Of a stretch of 64,000 nucleotides of DNA, positions 29,208 to 37,533 are shown in pieces. Every line of letters begins with the position of its first letter. The first letter of the stretch is position 1. This stretch comes from Acidovorax sp. MR-S7 (GTDB lineage: Bacteria; Pseudomonadota; Gammaproteobacteria; Burkholderiales; Burkholderiaceae_C). Both the position numbers and the translations under genes were made by a program. Location: NCBI RefSeq assembly GCF_000400995.2, contig NZ_DF238900.1, forward strand, positions 49,110 through 113,109, read 5' to 3'. The notes below the pieces were generated by a model. That model saw only the letters and a list, made by a program, of their open reading frames with translations. It ran no database searches and was not told the origin of the DNA.

Positions 29208-30311
29208 ATGATCCACACCGACCGCCCCACGCCCACGCCTTCCACTCTGGACACCACGCGCATCGACGACCTGCGCATCAAGGCGGTGCGCCCGCTCATC
29301 ACGCCCGCCATCCTGGAGGAATGGCTGCCCGCGCCCGAGGCCGCGCAGCAGCTCGTGGAAAGCAGCCGCGCCGCCATCTCGCGCGTGCTGCATGGGCGGG
29401 ACGACCGGCTGGTCGTGGTCGTGGGACCGTGTTCCATCCACGACCACGACCAGGCCATGGAATACGCGCGGCAGCTTTTGGCGCAGGCCGACGTGCTGTC
29501 GCAGGATCTGATCGTCGTGATGCGCGTCTATTTCGAGAAGCCCCGCACCACCGTGGGCTGGAAGGGCTACATCAACGACCCGCACCTGGACGGCAGCTTC
29601 GCCATCAACGAGGGCCTGGAGCGCGCCCGCGCCCTGCTGCTCGACGTCCTGGCGCTGGGCCTGCCGGTGGGCACGGAGTTCCTGGACCTGCTGAGCCCGC
29701 AGTTCATCAGCGACCTGGTGAGCTGGGGCGCCATCGGCGCGCGCACCACCGAGAGCCAGAGCCACCGCCAGCTGGCCAGCGGCCTGAGCTGCCCCGTGGG
29801 CTTCAAGAACGGCACCGACGGCGGCGTGAAGGTGGCAAGCGACGCCATCCTCGCGGCCAGTGCGCCGCATGCCTTCATGGGCATGACCAAGATGGGCCAG
29901 TCGGCCATCTTCGAGACGCGCGGCAATGACGACTGCCACGTGATCCTGCGCGGCGGCAAGCAGCCCAACTATGGCGCGGCCGACGTGGAGGCCGCCTGTG
30001 CGCTGCTGCGCGCGGCGGGGCTGCGCGAGCAGGTGATGATCGACCTCTCGCACGCCAACAGCAGCAAGCAGCACGCGCGCCAGATCGTGGTGGCCGGGGA
30101 CGTGGCCGCCCAGGTCGCGGCTGGCGACGCGCGCATCACGGGCGTGATGATCGAAAGCCACCTGGAGGAGGGTCGCCAGGACATCGTGCCCGGCCAATCG
30201 CTGCAGCCCGGGGTTTCGGTGACGGACGCCTGCATCAGCTTCGCGCAGACGGTGCCCGTGCTGGAGCAGCTCGCCGCCGCCGTGCGGGCGCGGCGCGCGG
30301 TTGCTCCTTGA
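29208..30311 (+). CDS. aroG: 3-deoxy-7-phosphoheptulonate synthase (DAHP synthase)
   Basis: The enzyme condenses phosphoenolpyruvate and erythrose 4-phosphate, the first step of aromatic amino-acid synthesis. The 367-residue protein is the class I AroF/G/H type, with VVVVGPCSIHD near residue 72, RVYFEKPRTTVGWKG near 106, GTDGGVKVA near 203 and IDLSHANSSKQ near 285. Its length is normal. Which amino acid inhibits it cannot be decided from reading alone, so the symbol is used in the general sense. A dispersed repeat follows the stop. Confidence 0.93.
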   Translation: MIHTDRPTPTPSTLDTTRIDDLRIKAVRPLITPAILEEWLPAPEAAQQLVESSRAAISRVLHGRDDRLVVVVGPCSIHDHDQAMEYARQLLAQADVLSQDLIVVMRVYFEKPRTTVGWKGYINDPHLDGSFAINEGLERARALLLDVLALGLPVGTEFLDLLSPQFISDLVSWGAIGARTTESQSHRQLASGLSCPVGFKNGTDGGVKVASDAILAASAPHAFMGMTKMGQSAIFETRGNDDCHVILRGGKQPNYGAADVEAACALLRAAGLREQVMIDLSHANSSKQHARQIVVAGDVAAQVAAGDARITGVMIESHLEEGRQDIVPGQSLQPGVSVTDACISFAQTVPVLEQLAAAVRARRAVAP

Positions 30312-30362
30312 ACAATAGCTGCTTGCGCTTGCTGGATAAGCGCTGAAGGCCATTCAGGCTTG
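30303..30362 (+). repeat. Dispersed palindromic repeat, copy 8
   Basis: GAACAATAGCTGCTTGCGCTT-type arm, loop TGCTGGAT, AAGCGCTGAAGGCCATTCAG. It directly follows the aroG stop codon. The 135 bases between it and the next gene hold no other clear feature. Confidence 0.8.
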
Positions 30363-30497
30363 CAATCTTCCTGGCCTAGCCTGCACGCCGCTGGCCCTGC
30401 GCCAGGGCGATTTCAGCGCATGCCGTACCGGGTGTAACATGGCGTAAACCCCCGCCGATGATTCCACCCGAGGACCCCGCCATGCGGCTGCCCCGCC

Positions 30498-33400
30498 GTG
30501 CTCCGTCTTGCGAACGCGCACCTGCCTGCGCGAGAGCCGCAACGCCCTGACCACGAAACCGCCGTGACCACCGCTCCCCCCACGCCTTCACGCCAGCCGG
30601 CCTCCAGTCCGACGGACGCGCAGACGGACCTTCTGGACACGGTGGCGCGCGTGGCCCGCACGGGCGGCTGGCATCTGGACGTAGAACAGGGCCGGCTCTG
30701 GTGGTCGCCGCAGGCGGCCGCGCTGTTCGGCTGGGAGCAGGGCGGGCATTCTCTGGAAGAAGCCGCCCTGCGGTTCGCGCCCGAGGCGCGCGCGCAGGTG
30801 CAGGGCGCGCTGCGCGAGGCAACGCTCCACGGCACGCCGCTGGACCTGCTGTGCCAGGCGCTGCTGCCGTGCGGCGCGGCCGTGTCGGTGCGGCTCGCGG
30901 GACAGGCGGTGCGCGACGGGGAGGGGCGCATCACCGCCCTGCACGGCGCGGTGCGCGACATGCGCGAGAGCGACGAGCGCTTCCACCTCGTGGCCCGCGC
31001 CACGGCCGACGCCATCTGGGACTGGAACCTGGTGGACGACACCATGTGGTGGAACGAAGGCATGGAGACGCTGTTCGGCGTGCCGCTGGAGAGTCTGCCG
31101 CCCGACAGCCGTTCCTGGACCGAGCGGCTGCACCTCGAGGACGCGCAGCGCGTGCTCGCGGGCCTGGACGGCGTGATCCAGGGCACGGGCGAGCACTGGA
31201 GCGACGAATACCGCTTCCGCCGCCAGGACGGCAGCTACGCCTGGGTGCGCGACCGCGGCTTCGTGCTGCGCGACGCCCAGGGGCGCGGCTGGCGCATGGT
31301 CGGCGGCATGACCGATATCGGCGCACGCAAGCAGGTCGAGCTGCAGACGCAGCAGGAGGCCCAGGCCCATGCCCGCCTGCTGCGCGTGCAGCAGCAGATC
31401 ACACGCCTGGAGCAGCCGCTGGCGCAGGTGCTGCAGGAAGCTGCGCAGACCGCCTGCGACCTGGCGGGCGCCGAGTCCGCGGTGATCGAGCTGCGCGAAG
31501 GCGATGCGCTGCGCGTGCACGCCCGCGTGGGCGCGGACGGGGGGCCGCTGCCGGCGCTGCACAGCGTCCGCGCGCTGGGCGAGCACCCGCTGTGGCAACG
31601 GCTGACCCAGCCGGCCCCGCAGGGCAGCGACGGGCTGCCGGACGACCATGTGGCCTGCGTGCAGGACGGTCGGCGCTTCATCGCCGCGCCCTTGCGCGGC
31701 CACGCCGCGCTGGCGGGCCTGCTGCACGTGACGGCGGCACCGGGGCAGGAATTTTCGCCGCGCCACCTGGCACATCTGCGCATCCTGGCCGAATCGCTGG
31801 GCGCCCTGGTCCAGCTGCGGCACGCGGATGCGCAGCTGCGCGCGTCCGAGCTGCAATACCGCGCACTGTTCGCCGAGCACCCGCAGCCCATGTGGGTCTG
31901 CGAGCGCAGCAGCCTGCGCCTGCTGGCCGCGAACCGCGCCATGGCCCAGCACTACGGCTACGGCGAAGACGAGCTGTGCGGCATGGACCTGCGCGGCTTC
32001 TGGCCCGCGCACGAGCGCGGCCAGGCCGCCGCGGCCATGCAGGCGGCAGCCGCCTCGCCCTCCGGGCCCATCCTGGCCGAACACGTGCGCAAGGACGGCA
32101 CGCCCATCGAGATGGAGCTGTTCGTGGGCAGCACCACCTTCGGCGGCCACGATGCCTGGCAGGTGCTGGCCAACGACGTGACCGGGCGCCGCCGCATCGA
32201 GCGCGAGCTGGCCCGCCTGAACCGCACGCAGCGCATGCGCAGCGCCTGCAGCGAAACCCTGGTACGCGCGGGCTCCGAGGCCGAGCTGCTGCACGCCGTG
32301 TGCCGCGTGGCCGCGGAGATCGGCGGCTATTCGCTGTGCTGGGTGGGCATGGTGCGCGACGACGAGCGCAAGAGCATCGAGCCCGTGGCCCACGCTGGCG
32401 CCGACGAGGCGTATCTGGAAGACCTGCGACGCCTGAGCTGGTCTGCGGACGACCCCCACGGCAATGGCCCCGCCGGCGTGACCGTGCGCAGCGGCCAGAC
32501 GATGATCGTGCGCGACATCCGCACCAACCCGTCCTTCCGCAGCGTCGCCGGGCAGATGGCCCGCATGGGCTTCCACGCCGTGGTGTGCCTGCCGCTGCGC
32601 AACGCGCAGCGCACCTTCGGCCTGCTGCAGCTGTATGCGCCCGAGGTGCTGCATGTCGGCGAGGAAGAGACCCAGCTGCTCGAGGCCATGGCGGCCGACC
32701 TGGCCTTCGGCATCGGCAACCTGCGCGCCCGCGCCGAGCAGCAGCGCCTGCAGGGCGCGATGCTCAAGGTGGCCACGGCTGTGTCGGCGGGCATCGGCAC
32801 GGAGTTCTTCGAGCGCCTGGCGCACAACATGGCCCAGGCCCTGGACGCGCAGATCGCCTGCGTGGCCCGCCTGCTGCCGCCCGCGGAGGGCCAGCCCCCG
32901 CGCGCAATCACCCTGTCGCACGTCACGCAGGGCGTGGTGCAGCCCAACGCCGAGTATTCGCTGGACGGTACGCCCAGCCGGCAGCTGCTGACACACCGCC
33001 AGTTCGTGATCGTGGACCATGCTGCCACGCTGTACCCGCACGCGCCGGTGCTGACGCGCGCGGGCGCGCGCAGCTATGTGGGCCAGCAGCTCACCGCCAG
33101 CGACGGCACGCCCGTGGGGCTGATCTTCGTGATGTTCGCGCAGCCGCTGGAGCACGCCGACTTCGTCGAGAACACGCTGCGCATCTTCGCCGCGCGCGCC
33201 TCGGCCGAGCTGGAGCGCCAGACGGCGGACGCGCGCATCCGCCACCAGGCCTCGCTGCTGGACAAGGCCCGCGACGCCATCATCGTGCGCGACCTGGACC
33301 ACCGCATCACCTTCTGGAACGAAGGCGCGGAGCGCATGTACGGCTGGACGCGCGAGGAGGTGCTGGGACGCTCCATCGCCACGCTGCTATACAAGGACAC

Positions 33401-34913
33401 GCGCGACTTCGAGCGCGCCACGGCCGCGGTGATGCAGCAGGGCGACTGGAGCGGGGAAATCCTGCAGTACGACCGCAACGGCCGCGCCATCGAGGCCGAG
33501 GGCCGCTGGACCCTGGTGCGCAACGACCGCGGCGAGCCCGAATCGGTGCTCGCCATCAACGCCGACATCGGCCAGCGCAAAGAAAGCGAGCGCGAGATCC
33601 AGCGCCTGGCCTTCTTCGACCCGCTCACCGGCCTGCCCAACCGCATCCGGCTCATGGAGCGCATCGGCCAGGCCCTGCGCAAGGCCCAGCACCAGCGCCA
33701 GGGCGGAGCACTGCTGTTCATCGACCTGGACAACTTCAAGACCCTCAACGACACCCTGGGCCACGACAAGGGCGACCAGCTGCTGCAGCTCGTGGCCCAG
33801 CGCCTGACCACCTGCGTGCGCGGCGTGGACACGGTGGCGCGGCTGGGCGGCGACGAGTTCGTGGTGATGGTCGAGGACCTCAGCGCCGAGGCCGAGGCGC
33901 TGGCCCTGCATGCCCGCGGCGTGGGCGAGAAGATCCTGTCCGTGCTCTCCACGCCCTACGTGCTGACCGGCTACCAGTACCGCAGCACACCGAGCATCGG
34001 CATCGCGCTGTTCAACGATGCGCCGACCACCGTGGGCGAGCTGCTGCAGCAGGCCGACCTGGCCATGTACCAGGCCAAGACGGCAGGTCGCAGCACGCTG
34101 CGTTTCTTCAACCCCGGCATGCAGCTGGCCGTGGCGGAGCGCGCATCGCTGGAGGCCGACCTGCGCAATGCCCTGTCGCAGCAGGAATTCCTGCTGCACT
34201 ACCAGCCCCAGATCGACGCCCAGGAGCGCATCGTGGGCGTGGAGGCCCTGCTGCGCTGGGCCCACCCGCAGCGCGGCATGGTGTCGCCGGCGCAGTTCAT
34301 CCCGCTGGCCGAGGAAACGGGGCTGATCCTGCCGCTGGGCCGCTGGGTGCTGCACACGGCCTGCTCCATGCTGGCCGCGTGGCAGCACGACCCGGCGCTG
34401 GCCCCCCTGACCATGGCGGTGAACGTGAGCTCGCGCCAGTTCCGCAACGACGGCTTCGTGGACGATGTGGCGCGCGTGCTGGCCGTCACCGGCGCACCGC
34501 CGGGCCAGCTCAAGCTGGAACTCACCGAAAGCCTGCTGGTGGAAGACATGGAGGCCACTATCGCCACCATGGAGGCGCTGCGCGCCCACGGCGTGGGCTT
34601 CTCGCTCGACGACTTCGGCACCGGGTATTCGTCCCTGGCCTACCTCAAGCGCATGCCGCTGGAGCAGCTCAAGATCGACCAGAGCTTCGTGCGCGATCTG
34701 CTCACCGACCCGAACGACGCGGCCATCGTGCGCACCATCATCGCCCTGGCCGACAGCCTGGGCCTGGAGGCGATCGCCGAGGGCGTGGAAACCGTGCAGC
34801 AGCGGGACTGGCTGGCCCAGGCCGGCTGCCAGTGCTACCAGGGCTATTTCTTCAGCCGCCCGCTGCCGTCGGACCGTCTGGAACACCTGCTGAGCACCCG
34901 CTGCCGGGCCTGA
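30498..34913 (+). CDS. PAS/GAF sensor protein with GGDEF and EAL domains
   Basis: This very large cyclic-di-GMP protein has about 1471 residues. From reading, the order is PAS-like (about 45-140), PAS with PAC (155-280), GAF (300-450), PAS (455-575), GAF (585-760), GAF (765-920), PAS (925-1035), GGDEF (1040-1200) and EAL (1215-1465). The cyclase site LGGDEF and its upstream inhibitory site RGVD are intact. The phosphodiesterase residues are also present (VEALLRW, ELTES, LDDFGTGYSS, KIDQSFV, EGVE). Both activities are therefore possible. There are no transmembrane helices, so it is cytosolic. The start is uncertain: GTG 30498 or a later GTG at 30564. Confidence 0.92.
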   Translation: MLRLANAHLPAREPQRPDHETAVTTAPPTPSRQPASSPTDAQTDLLDTVARVARTGGWHLDVEQGRLWWSPQAAALFGWEQGGHSLEEAALRFAPEARAQVQGALREATLHGTPLDLLCQALLPCGAAVSVRLAGQAVRDGEGRITALHGAVRDMRESDERFHLVARATADAIWDWNLVDDTMWWNEGMETLFGVPLESLPPDSRSWTERLHLEDAQRVLAGLDGVIQGTGEHWSDEYRFRRQDGSYAWVRDRGFVLRDAQGRGWRMVGGMTDIGARKQVELQTQQEAQAHARLLRVQQQITRLEQPLAQVLQEAAQTACDLAGAESAVIELREGDALRVHARVGADGGPLPALHSVRALGEHPLWQRLTQPAPQGSDGLPDDHVACVQDGRRFIAAPLRGHAALAGLLHVTAAPGQEFSPRHLAHLRILAESLGALVQLRHADAQLRASELQYRALFAEHPQPMWVCERSSLRLLAANRAMAQHYGYGEDELCGMDLRGFWPAHERGQAAAAMQAAAASPSGPILAEHVRKDGTPIEMELFVGSTTFGGHDAWQVLANDVTGRRRIERELARLNRTQRMRSACSETLVRAGSEAELLHAVCRVAAEIGGYSLCWVGMVRDDERKSIEPVAHAGADEAYLEDLRRLSWSADDPHGNGPAGVTVRSGQTMIVRDIRTNPSFRSVAGQMARMGFHAVVCLPLRNAQRTFGLLQLYAPEVLHVGEEETQLLEAMAADLAFGIGNLRARAEQQRLQGAMLKVATAVSAGIGTEFFERLAHNMAQALDAQIACVARLLPPAEGQPPRAITLSHVTQGVVQPNAEYSLDGTPSRQLLTHRQFVIVDHAATLYPHAPVLTRAGARSYVGQQLTASDGTPVGLIFVMFAQPLEHADFVENTLRIFAARASAELERQTADARIRHQASLLDKARDAIIVRDLDHRITFWNEGAERMYGWTREEVLGRSIATLLYKDTRDFERATAAVMQQGDWSGEILQYDRNGRAIEAEGRWTLVRNDRGEPESVLAINADIGQRKESEREIQRLAFFDPLTGLPNRIRLMERIGQALRKAQHQRQGGALLFIDLDNFKTLNDTLGHDKGDQLLQLVAQRLTTCVRGVDTVARLGGDEFVVMVEDLSAEAEALALHARGVGEKILSVLSTPYVLTGYQYRSTPSIGIALFNDAPTTVGELLQQADLAMYQAKTAGRSTLRFFNPGMQLAVAERASLEADLRNALSQQEFLLHYQPQIDAQERIVGVEALLRWAHPQRGMVSPAQFIPLAEETGLILPLGRWVLHTACSMLAAWQHDPALAPLTMAVNVSSRQFRNDGFVDDVARVLAVTGAPPGQLKLELTESLLVEDMEATIATMEALRAHGVGFSLDDFGTGYSSLAYLKRMPLEQLKIDQSFVRDLLTDPNDAAIVRTIIALADSLGLEAIAEGVETVQQRDWLAQAGCQCYQGYFFSRPLPSDRLEHLLSTRCRA

Positions 34914-34957
34914 AAACAGGAGCGGGGCGATGCCTAGGGGTAGCCGTTCCGCTCCCT

Positions 34958-35186
34958 GTTGTTATTCCTTTCATTCTTTATCTATACATGGTGGTAGTAG
35001 TAGAGCCACCGCCTGCACTGTGGACAAGCCCGGTTTTCCTAATGCCGGCGCGCACTTGCATGCAGGCCAACCCTGTGCCCCGTGGCGGGTGGAACAGCGT
35101 GCGCGGATTGGAACAAGTCCGGCGCGCCGCGCCGCCCTGTGGACAAGCGGGCACTTGCCAGAAAACCATCCCCAGGCCTGTCCACA
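34958..35186 (+). other. DnaA-dependent unwinding-like element A (AT-rich, TAG repeats, DnaA-like boxes)
   Basis: This non-coding region holds, in order, an AT-rich strip (about 34958-34990), three TAG triplets (34995-35003), a GC-rich spacer of 15 bases, and TGTGGACAA at 35019-35027. A second TGTGGACAA lies at 35138-35146 and CTGTCCACA at 35178-35186. The boxes differ from the DnaA consensus by one or two positions. The same order with the same spacing recurs at 38850-39076. It matches the DUE / DnaA-trio / DnaA-box arrangement of bacterial origins. The function is inferred. Confidence 0.55.
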
Positions 35187-35194
35187 CCCGGCGA

Positions 35195-35758
35195 TCAGAA
35201 GTGCAGGGCGTAGCGCAGCTGGACGAAGTTCTCGCCCGGGTTGGGGTGCTTGATGCCGGCGTTGGAGACGTGCTGCACGCGCAGCAGCAGTTCGTGCTGG
35301 CGCTGGGCGCCCAGGTTGATGCCCACGCCCACGTGCGAGGCGAAGTTGAAGCGCGTGCTGAATTCGTGGTGAGCCGCGACGTAGCGGCGGCTGGCCAGGG
35401 TGGCGCCGATGCCCGCCTCCCAGAACCAGGCGGAGCGCCCTTCGTCGGGACGCAGGCGGAAGGTGGGCGTGACGCCCAGCAGCGTCAGGTTGTCGCTGCG
35501 GCCGGGCGCGGCATCGAAGGACCAGCGGCTCAGGTAGATGTCCCAGTGGCCGCGCAGCTCGCCGCCCCACAGGGACTTGCTCCACCCACTCCAGGGCAGC
35601 GTGGTGCCCAGGGTGAGGGCGTCCGTGCCGCGCTCGGCCCAGTTGCCCTGCACGTAGAGCGAGGGCCCGTGGGAGGCGTCTTGCGCGAGGGCGGGGCTCA
35701 TGGCGCATGCGGACAGTAGCAAGGCGAGGAGGGTGCGTGGCAGGGGAGTGGTGCGCAT
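35195..35758 (-). CDS. PagL-like lipid A 3-O-deacylase (acyloxyacyl hydrolase)
   Basis: The 187-residue outer-membrane beta-barrel precursor has a signal peptide of about 25 residues (ends SPALAQD). The catalytic motif QHVSNAGIKHPNPGEN, with the His-x-Ser pair, and the C-terminal aromatic residue are as in PagL. PagL removes the 3-linked acyl chain from lipid A and so alters outer-membrane properties and immune recognition. The length is normal. The stop codon lies nine bases from the last DnaA-like box of element A. Confidence 0.88.
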   Translation of the reverse strand: MRTTPLPRTLLALLLSACAMSPALAQDASHGPSLYVQGNWAERGTDALTLGTTLPWSGWSKSLWGGELRGHWDIYLSRWSFDAAPGRSDNLTLLGVTPTFRLRPDEGRSAWFWEAGIGATLASRRYVAAHHEFSTRFNFASHVGVGINLGAQRQHELLLRVQHVSNAGIKHPNPGENFVQLRYALHF

Positions 35759-35857
35759 GGTTCTCTCTGGTGTGTCGTTTGATTGTGTAACGACACTGTA
35801 GAAAACCTTGCCCCTGCCACGCTGTAGGCCTTCACCGCGAGGGGATGTTGGCCAGAG

Positions 35858-36385
35858 TCACTGTGCGGGCGCTGCGCCGTGGCGCGGCCCCTTGTGGCCA
35901 TGCATGTGCTTGCCCTTGGGGCCGTGGCGGAACATGCGGGCGCTCTCGGCGTCGAAGACCTTCTGCTGCGCCGGCGTCAGCGCGGCGTAGAAGGTCTTGG
36001 CGGCTTCGCCGCGGCGGTCGGCCTCGGCCGCGCGCTGGGTGCGCACGGCGCGCATGTGGTCGATGCGCTCGGGCGTGGTGAGCTGCGCCATGTCCTGGCG
36101 CCCCAGGCGGGCATGCTGGCCGGGCTGCATGCTCTGCGTGAACGCGGTCCAGGCAGGCTCCTGGTCCGGCGTGAGCTGCAGCTTCTGCTTGAACGCCTCG
36201 GCATGCCGGGCCATGGCTTGCTGGCGCTGCTCCGGGGTGCGGTGGTGGCGCGGACCGTCGGCGCGCTGGCCCTGGACGGCGGCCGCAGGGGCGGGCTGGG
36301 CCACCACGGGCAGAGTGGCGGCACCCAGCAGGGCGGCGGCCAGGGCGGTGGCGGCAAGGTGGGGAGAGAAACGGATGCGGGTCAT
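35858..36385 (-). CDS. Spy/CpxP-like LTXXQ periplasmic protein
   Basis: This 175-residue precursor has a signal peptide (cleavage near VVAQP, residue 30) and a His/Arg/Gln-rich helical body. The two LTxxQ motifs LTPDQEPAWTAF and LTPAQQKVFD are present, and the C-terminus is rich in His, Lys and Gly. Spy and CpxP are periplasmic chaperones or sensors induced by envelope stress and metals; the His-rich tail may bind metal. GGAAG precedes the ATG at 36385. It is divergent from rdgC. Confidence 0.83.
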   Translation of the reverse strand: MTRIRFSPHLAATALAAALLGAATLPVVAQPAPAAAVQGQRADGPRHHRTPEQRQQAMARHAEAFKQKLQLTPDQEPAWTAFTQSMQPGQHARLGRQDMAQLTTPERIDHMRAVRTQRAAEADRRGEAAKTFYAALTPAQQKVFDAESARMFRHGPKGKHMHGHKGPRHGAAPAQ

Positions 36386-36482
36386 GGTGGCTTCCTTTCG
36401 GGTGGTCGATGGAAGGCAGTGTGCGCGGCCCGTGTATCGCCGCCATGAGCGAACCCTGCACGTGTGTAAAGTTGCGTCAAGC

Positions 36483-36508
36483 AATGCCCGGCTGCCGGGC
36501 ATTTTTTG
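36483..36508 (+). terminator. Strong intrinsic terminator upstream of rdgC
   Basis: AATGCCCGG and CCGGGCATT form a 9-bp perfect stem with a CTG loop, followed by six T. The orientation is plus, yet no plus-strand gene precedes it for more than 1.5 kb, so it may end a small RNA or a short rdgC leader transcript. Confidence 0.75.
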
Positions 36509-36510
36509 AA

Positions 36511-36563
36511 TGAAATCCGCCTCCAGCGCTTGACTGGCAAGCACTGGCAGCTACCAAATCTGA
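36511..36563 (-). repeat. Dispersed palindromic repeat, copy 9 (degenerate)
   Basis: TGAAATCCGCCTCCAGCGCTT, GACTGGC, AAGCACTGGCAGCTACCAAA. One arm has mutated (AAGCAC). It lies between the terminator and the rdgC ribosome site. Confidence 0.7.
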
Positions 36564-36577
36564 CAAGGAATCTCCCT

Positions 36578-37525
36578 GTGTTCAAGAACATGATCGTGTA
36601 CCGCATCGCGCCCGGGTGGCAGGCGGAGCTGGCCGCGCTGGAAGAAGCGCTGGCCAAGGCCCCCTTCCAGGAGTGCGGCGCCACGCAGGAAAAGTCCAGC
36701 GGCTGGGTGCCGCCGCGCGGCGAGGCCCACGGCCTGCTGGCCGAGAGCGTGGGCGGGCAGTGGGTGCTGCGCTTCATGACCGAGGCCAAGATGCTCCCCG
36801 GCACGGTGCTGGCGCGCAAGGTGAAGGAAAAGGCCGCGCAGATCGAGCAGCAGACCGGCCGCAAGCCCGGCAAGAAGGAAACCAAGGAGCTCAAGGACGA
36901 GGCCAAGCTGGACCTGCTGCCCATGGCCTTCACCAAGCAGGGCTCCACCTGGGTGTGGATCGACCGCGAAGCGCGCATGCTGGTGCTGGACACGGGCGCG
37001 CAGGGACGCGCCGATGAGATCGTCACCGTACTGGTCGAGGCGCTGCCCGGCCTGTCGGTGGCGCTGCTGGACACCCAGACCTCCGCGCAGGCCGCCATGG
37101 CCCATTGGCTCAAGGAGCAGGAGCCGCCTGCGGGCTTCTCCATCGACCGCGAATGCGAGCTGAAGGCGGCCGACGAGAGCAAGGCGGTGGTGCGCTACGC
37201 CCGCCACCCGCTGGACATCGAGGAAGTGCAGGCCCACATCCAGGCCGGCAAGCTGCCCACCAAGCTGGCCATGACCTGGGACGACCGCGTGAGCTTCGTG
37301 CTCACCGAGGGCCTGCAGCTCAAGAAAGTGGCCTTCCTCGACACGGTGTTCGAGGGGCAGGGCCAGGACGATGGCGGCTTCGATGCCGACGTGGCCATCG
37401 CCACGGGCGAGCTGTCCAAGCTCATCCCCGACCTGATCGAGGCGCTGGGCGGCGAGGGCCGCACGGAGCTGAGCGCCGCTGCGGCGCCTGCCGCACCTGC
37501 GCAGGACGACGACGCGCCTTTCTAG
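36578..37525 (+). CDS. rdgC: Recombination-associated protein RdgC
   Basis: RdgC is a ring-shaped dimeric DNA-binding protein that restrains RecA. The 315-residue protein starts MFKNMIVYRI and contains GWVPP, WVLRFMTEAKMLPGTVL and LPMAFTKQGSTWVWIDR, all family hallmarks. The length is typical. The GTG at 36578 is chosen because AAGGA lies upstream and it gives the exact family N-terminus; a longer reading would translate a dispersed repeat. It lies between the two origin-like elements. Confidence 0.95.
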   Translation: MFKNMIVYRIAPGWQAELAALEEALAKAPFQECGATQEKSSGWVPPRGEAHGLLAESVGGQWVLRFMTEAKMLPGTVLARKVKEKAAQIEQQTGRKPGKKETKELKDEAKLDLLPMAFTKQGSTWVWIDREARMLVLDTGAQGRADEIVTVLVEALPGLSVALLDTQTSAQAAMAHWLKEQEPPAGFSIDRECELKAADESKAVVRYARHPLDIEEVQAHIQAGKLPTKLAMTWDDRVSFVLTEGLQLKKVAFLDTVFEGQGQDDGGFDADVAIATGELSKLIPDLIEALGGEGRTELSAAAAPAAPAQDDDAPF

Positions 37526-37533
37526 ACTGAACC

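Noticed and set aside
30482..30550. 22-codon frame (MRLPRRAPSCERAPAC...) before the GGDEF/EAL gene
   Set aside because: It has a weak GAGGA upstream but no homology or codon signal; mentioned only as a possible translational coupling device.
30588..33302. A 904-codon minus-strand open frame over the GGDEF/EAL gene
   Set aside because: It is a shadow of the sense gene; no start signal, no domain, low-complexity composition.
36506..36577. Upstream extension of rdgC through the repeat
   Set aside because: The extension translates the dispersed repeat (NEIRLQRLTGKHWQL) and lacks a ribosome site; GTG 36578 matches the family start.
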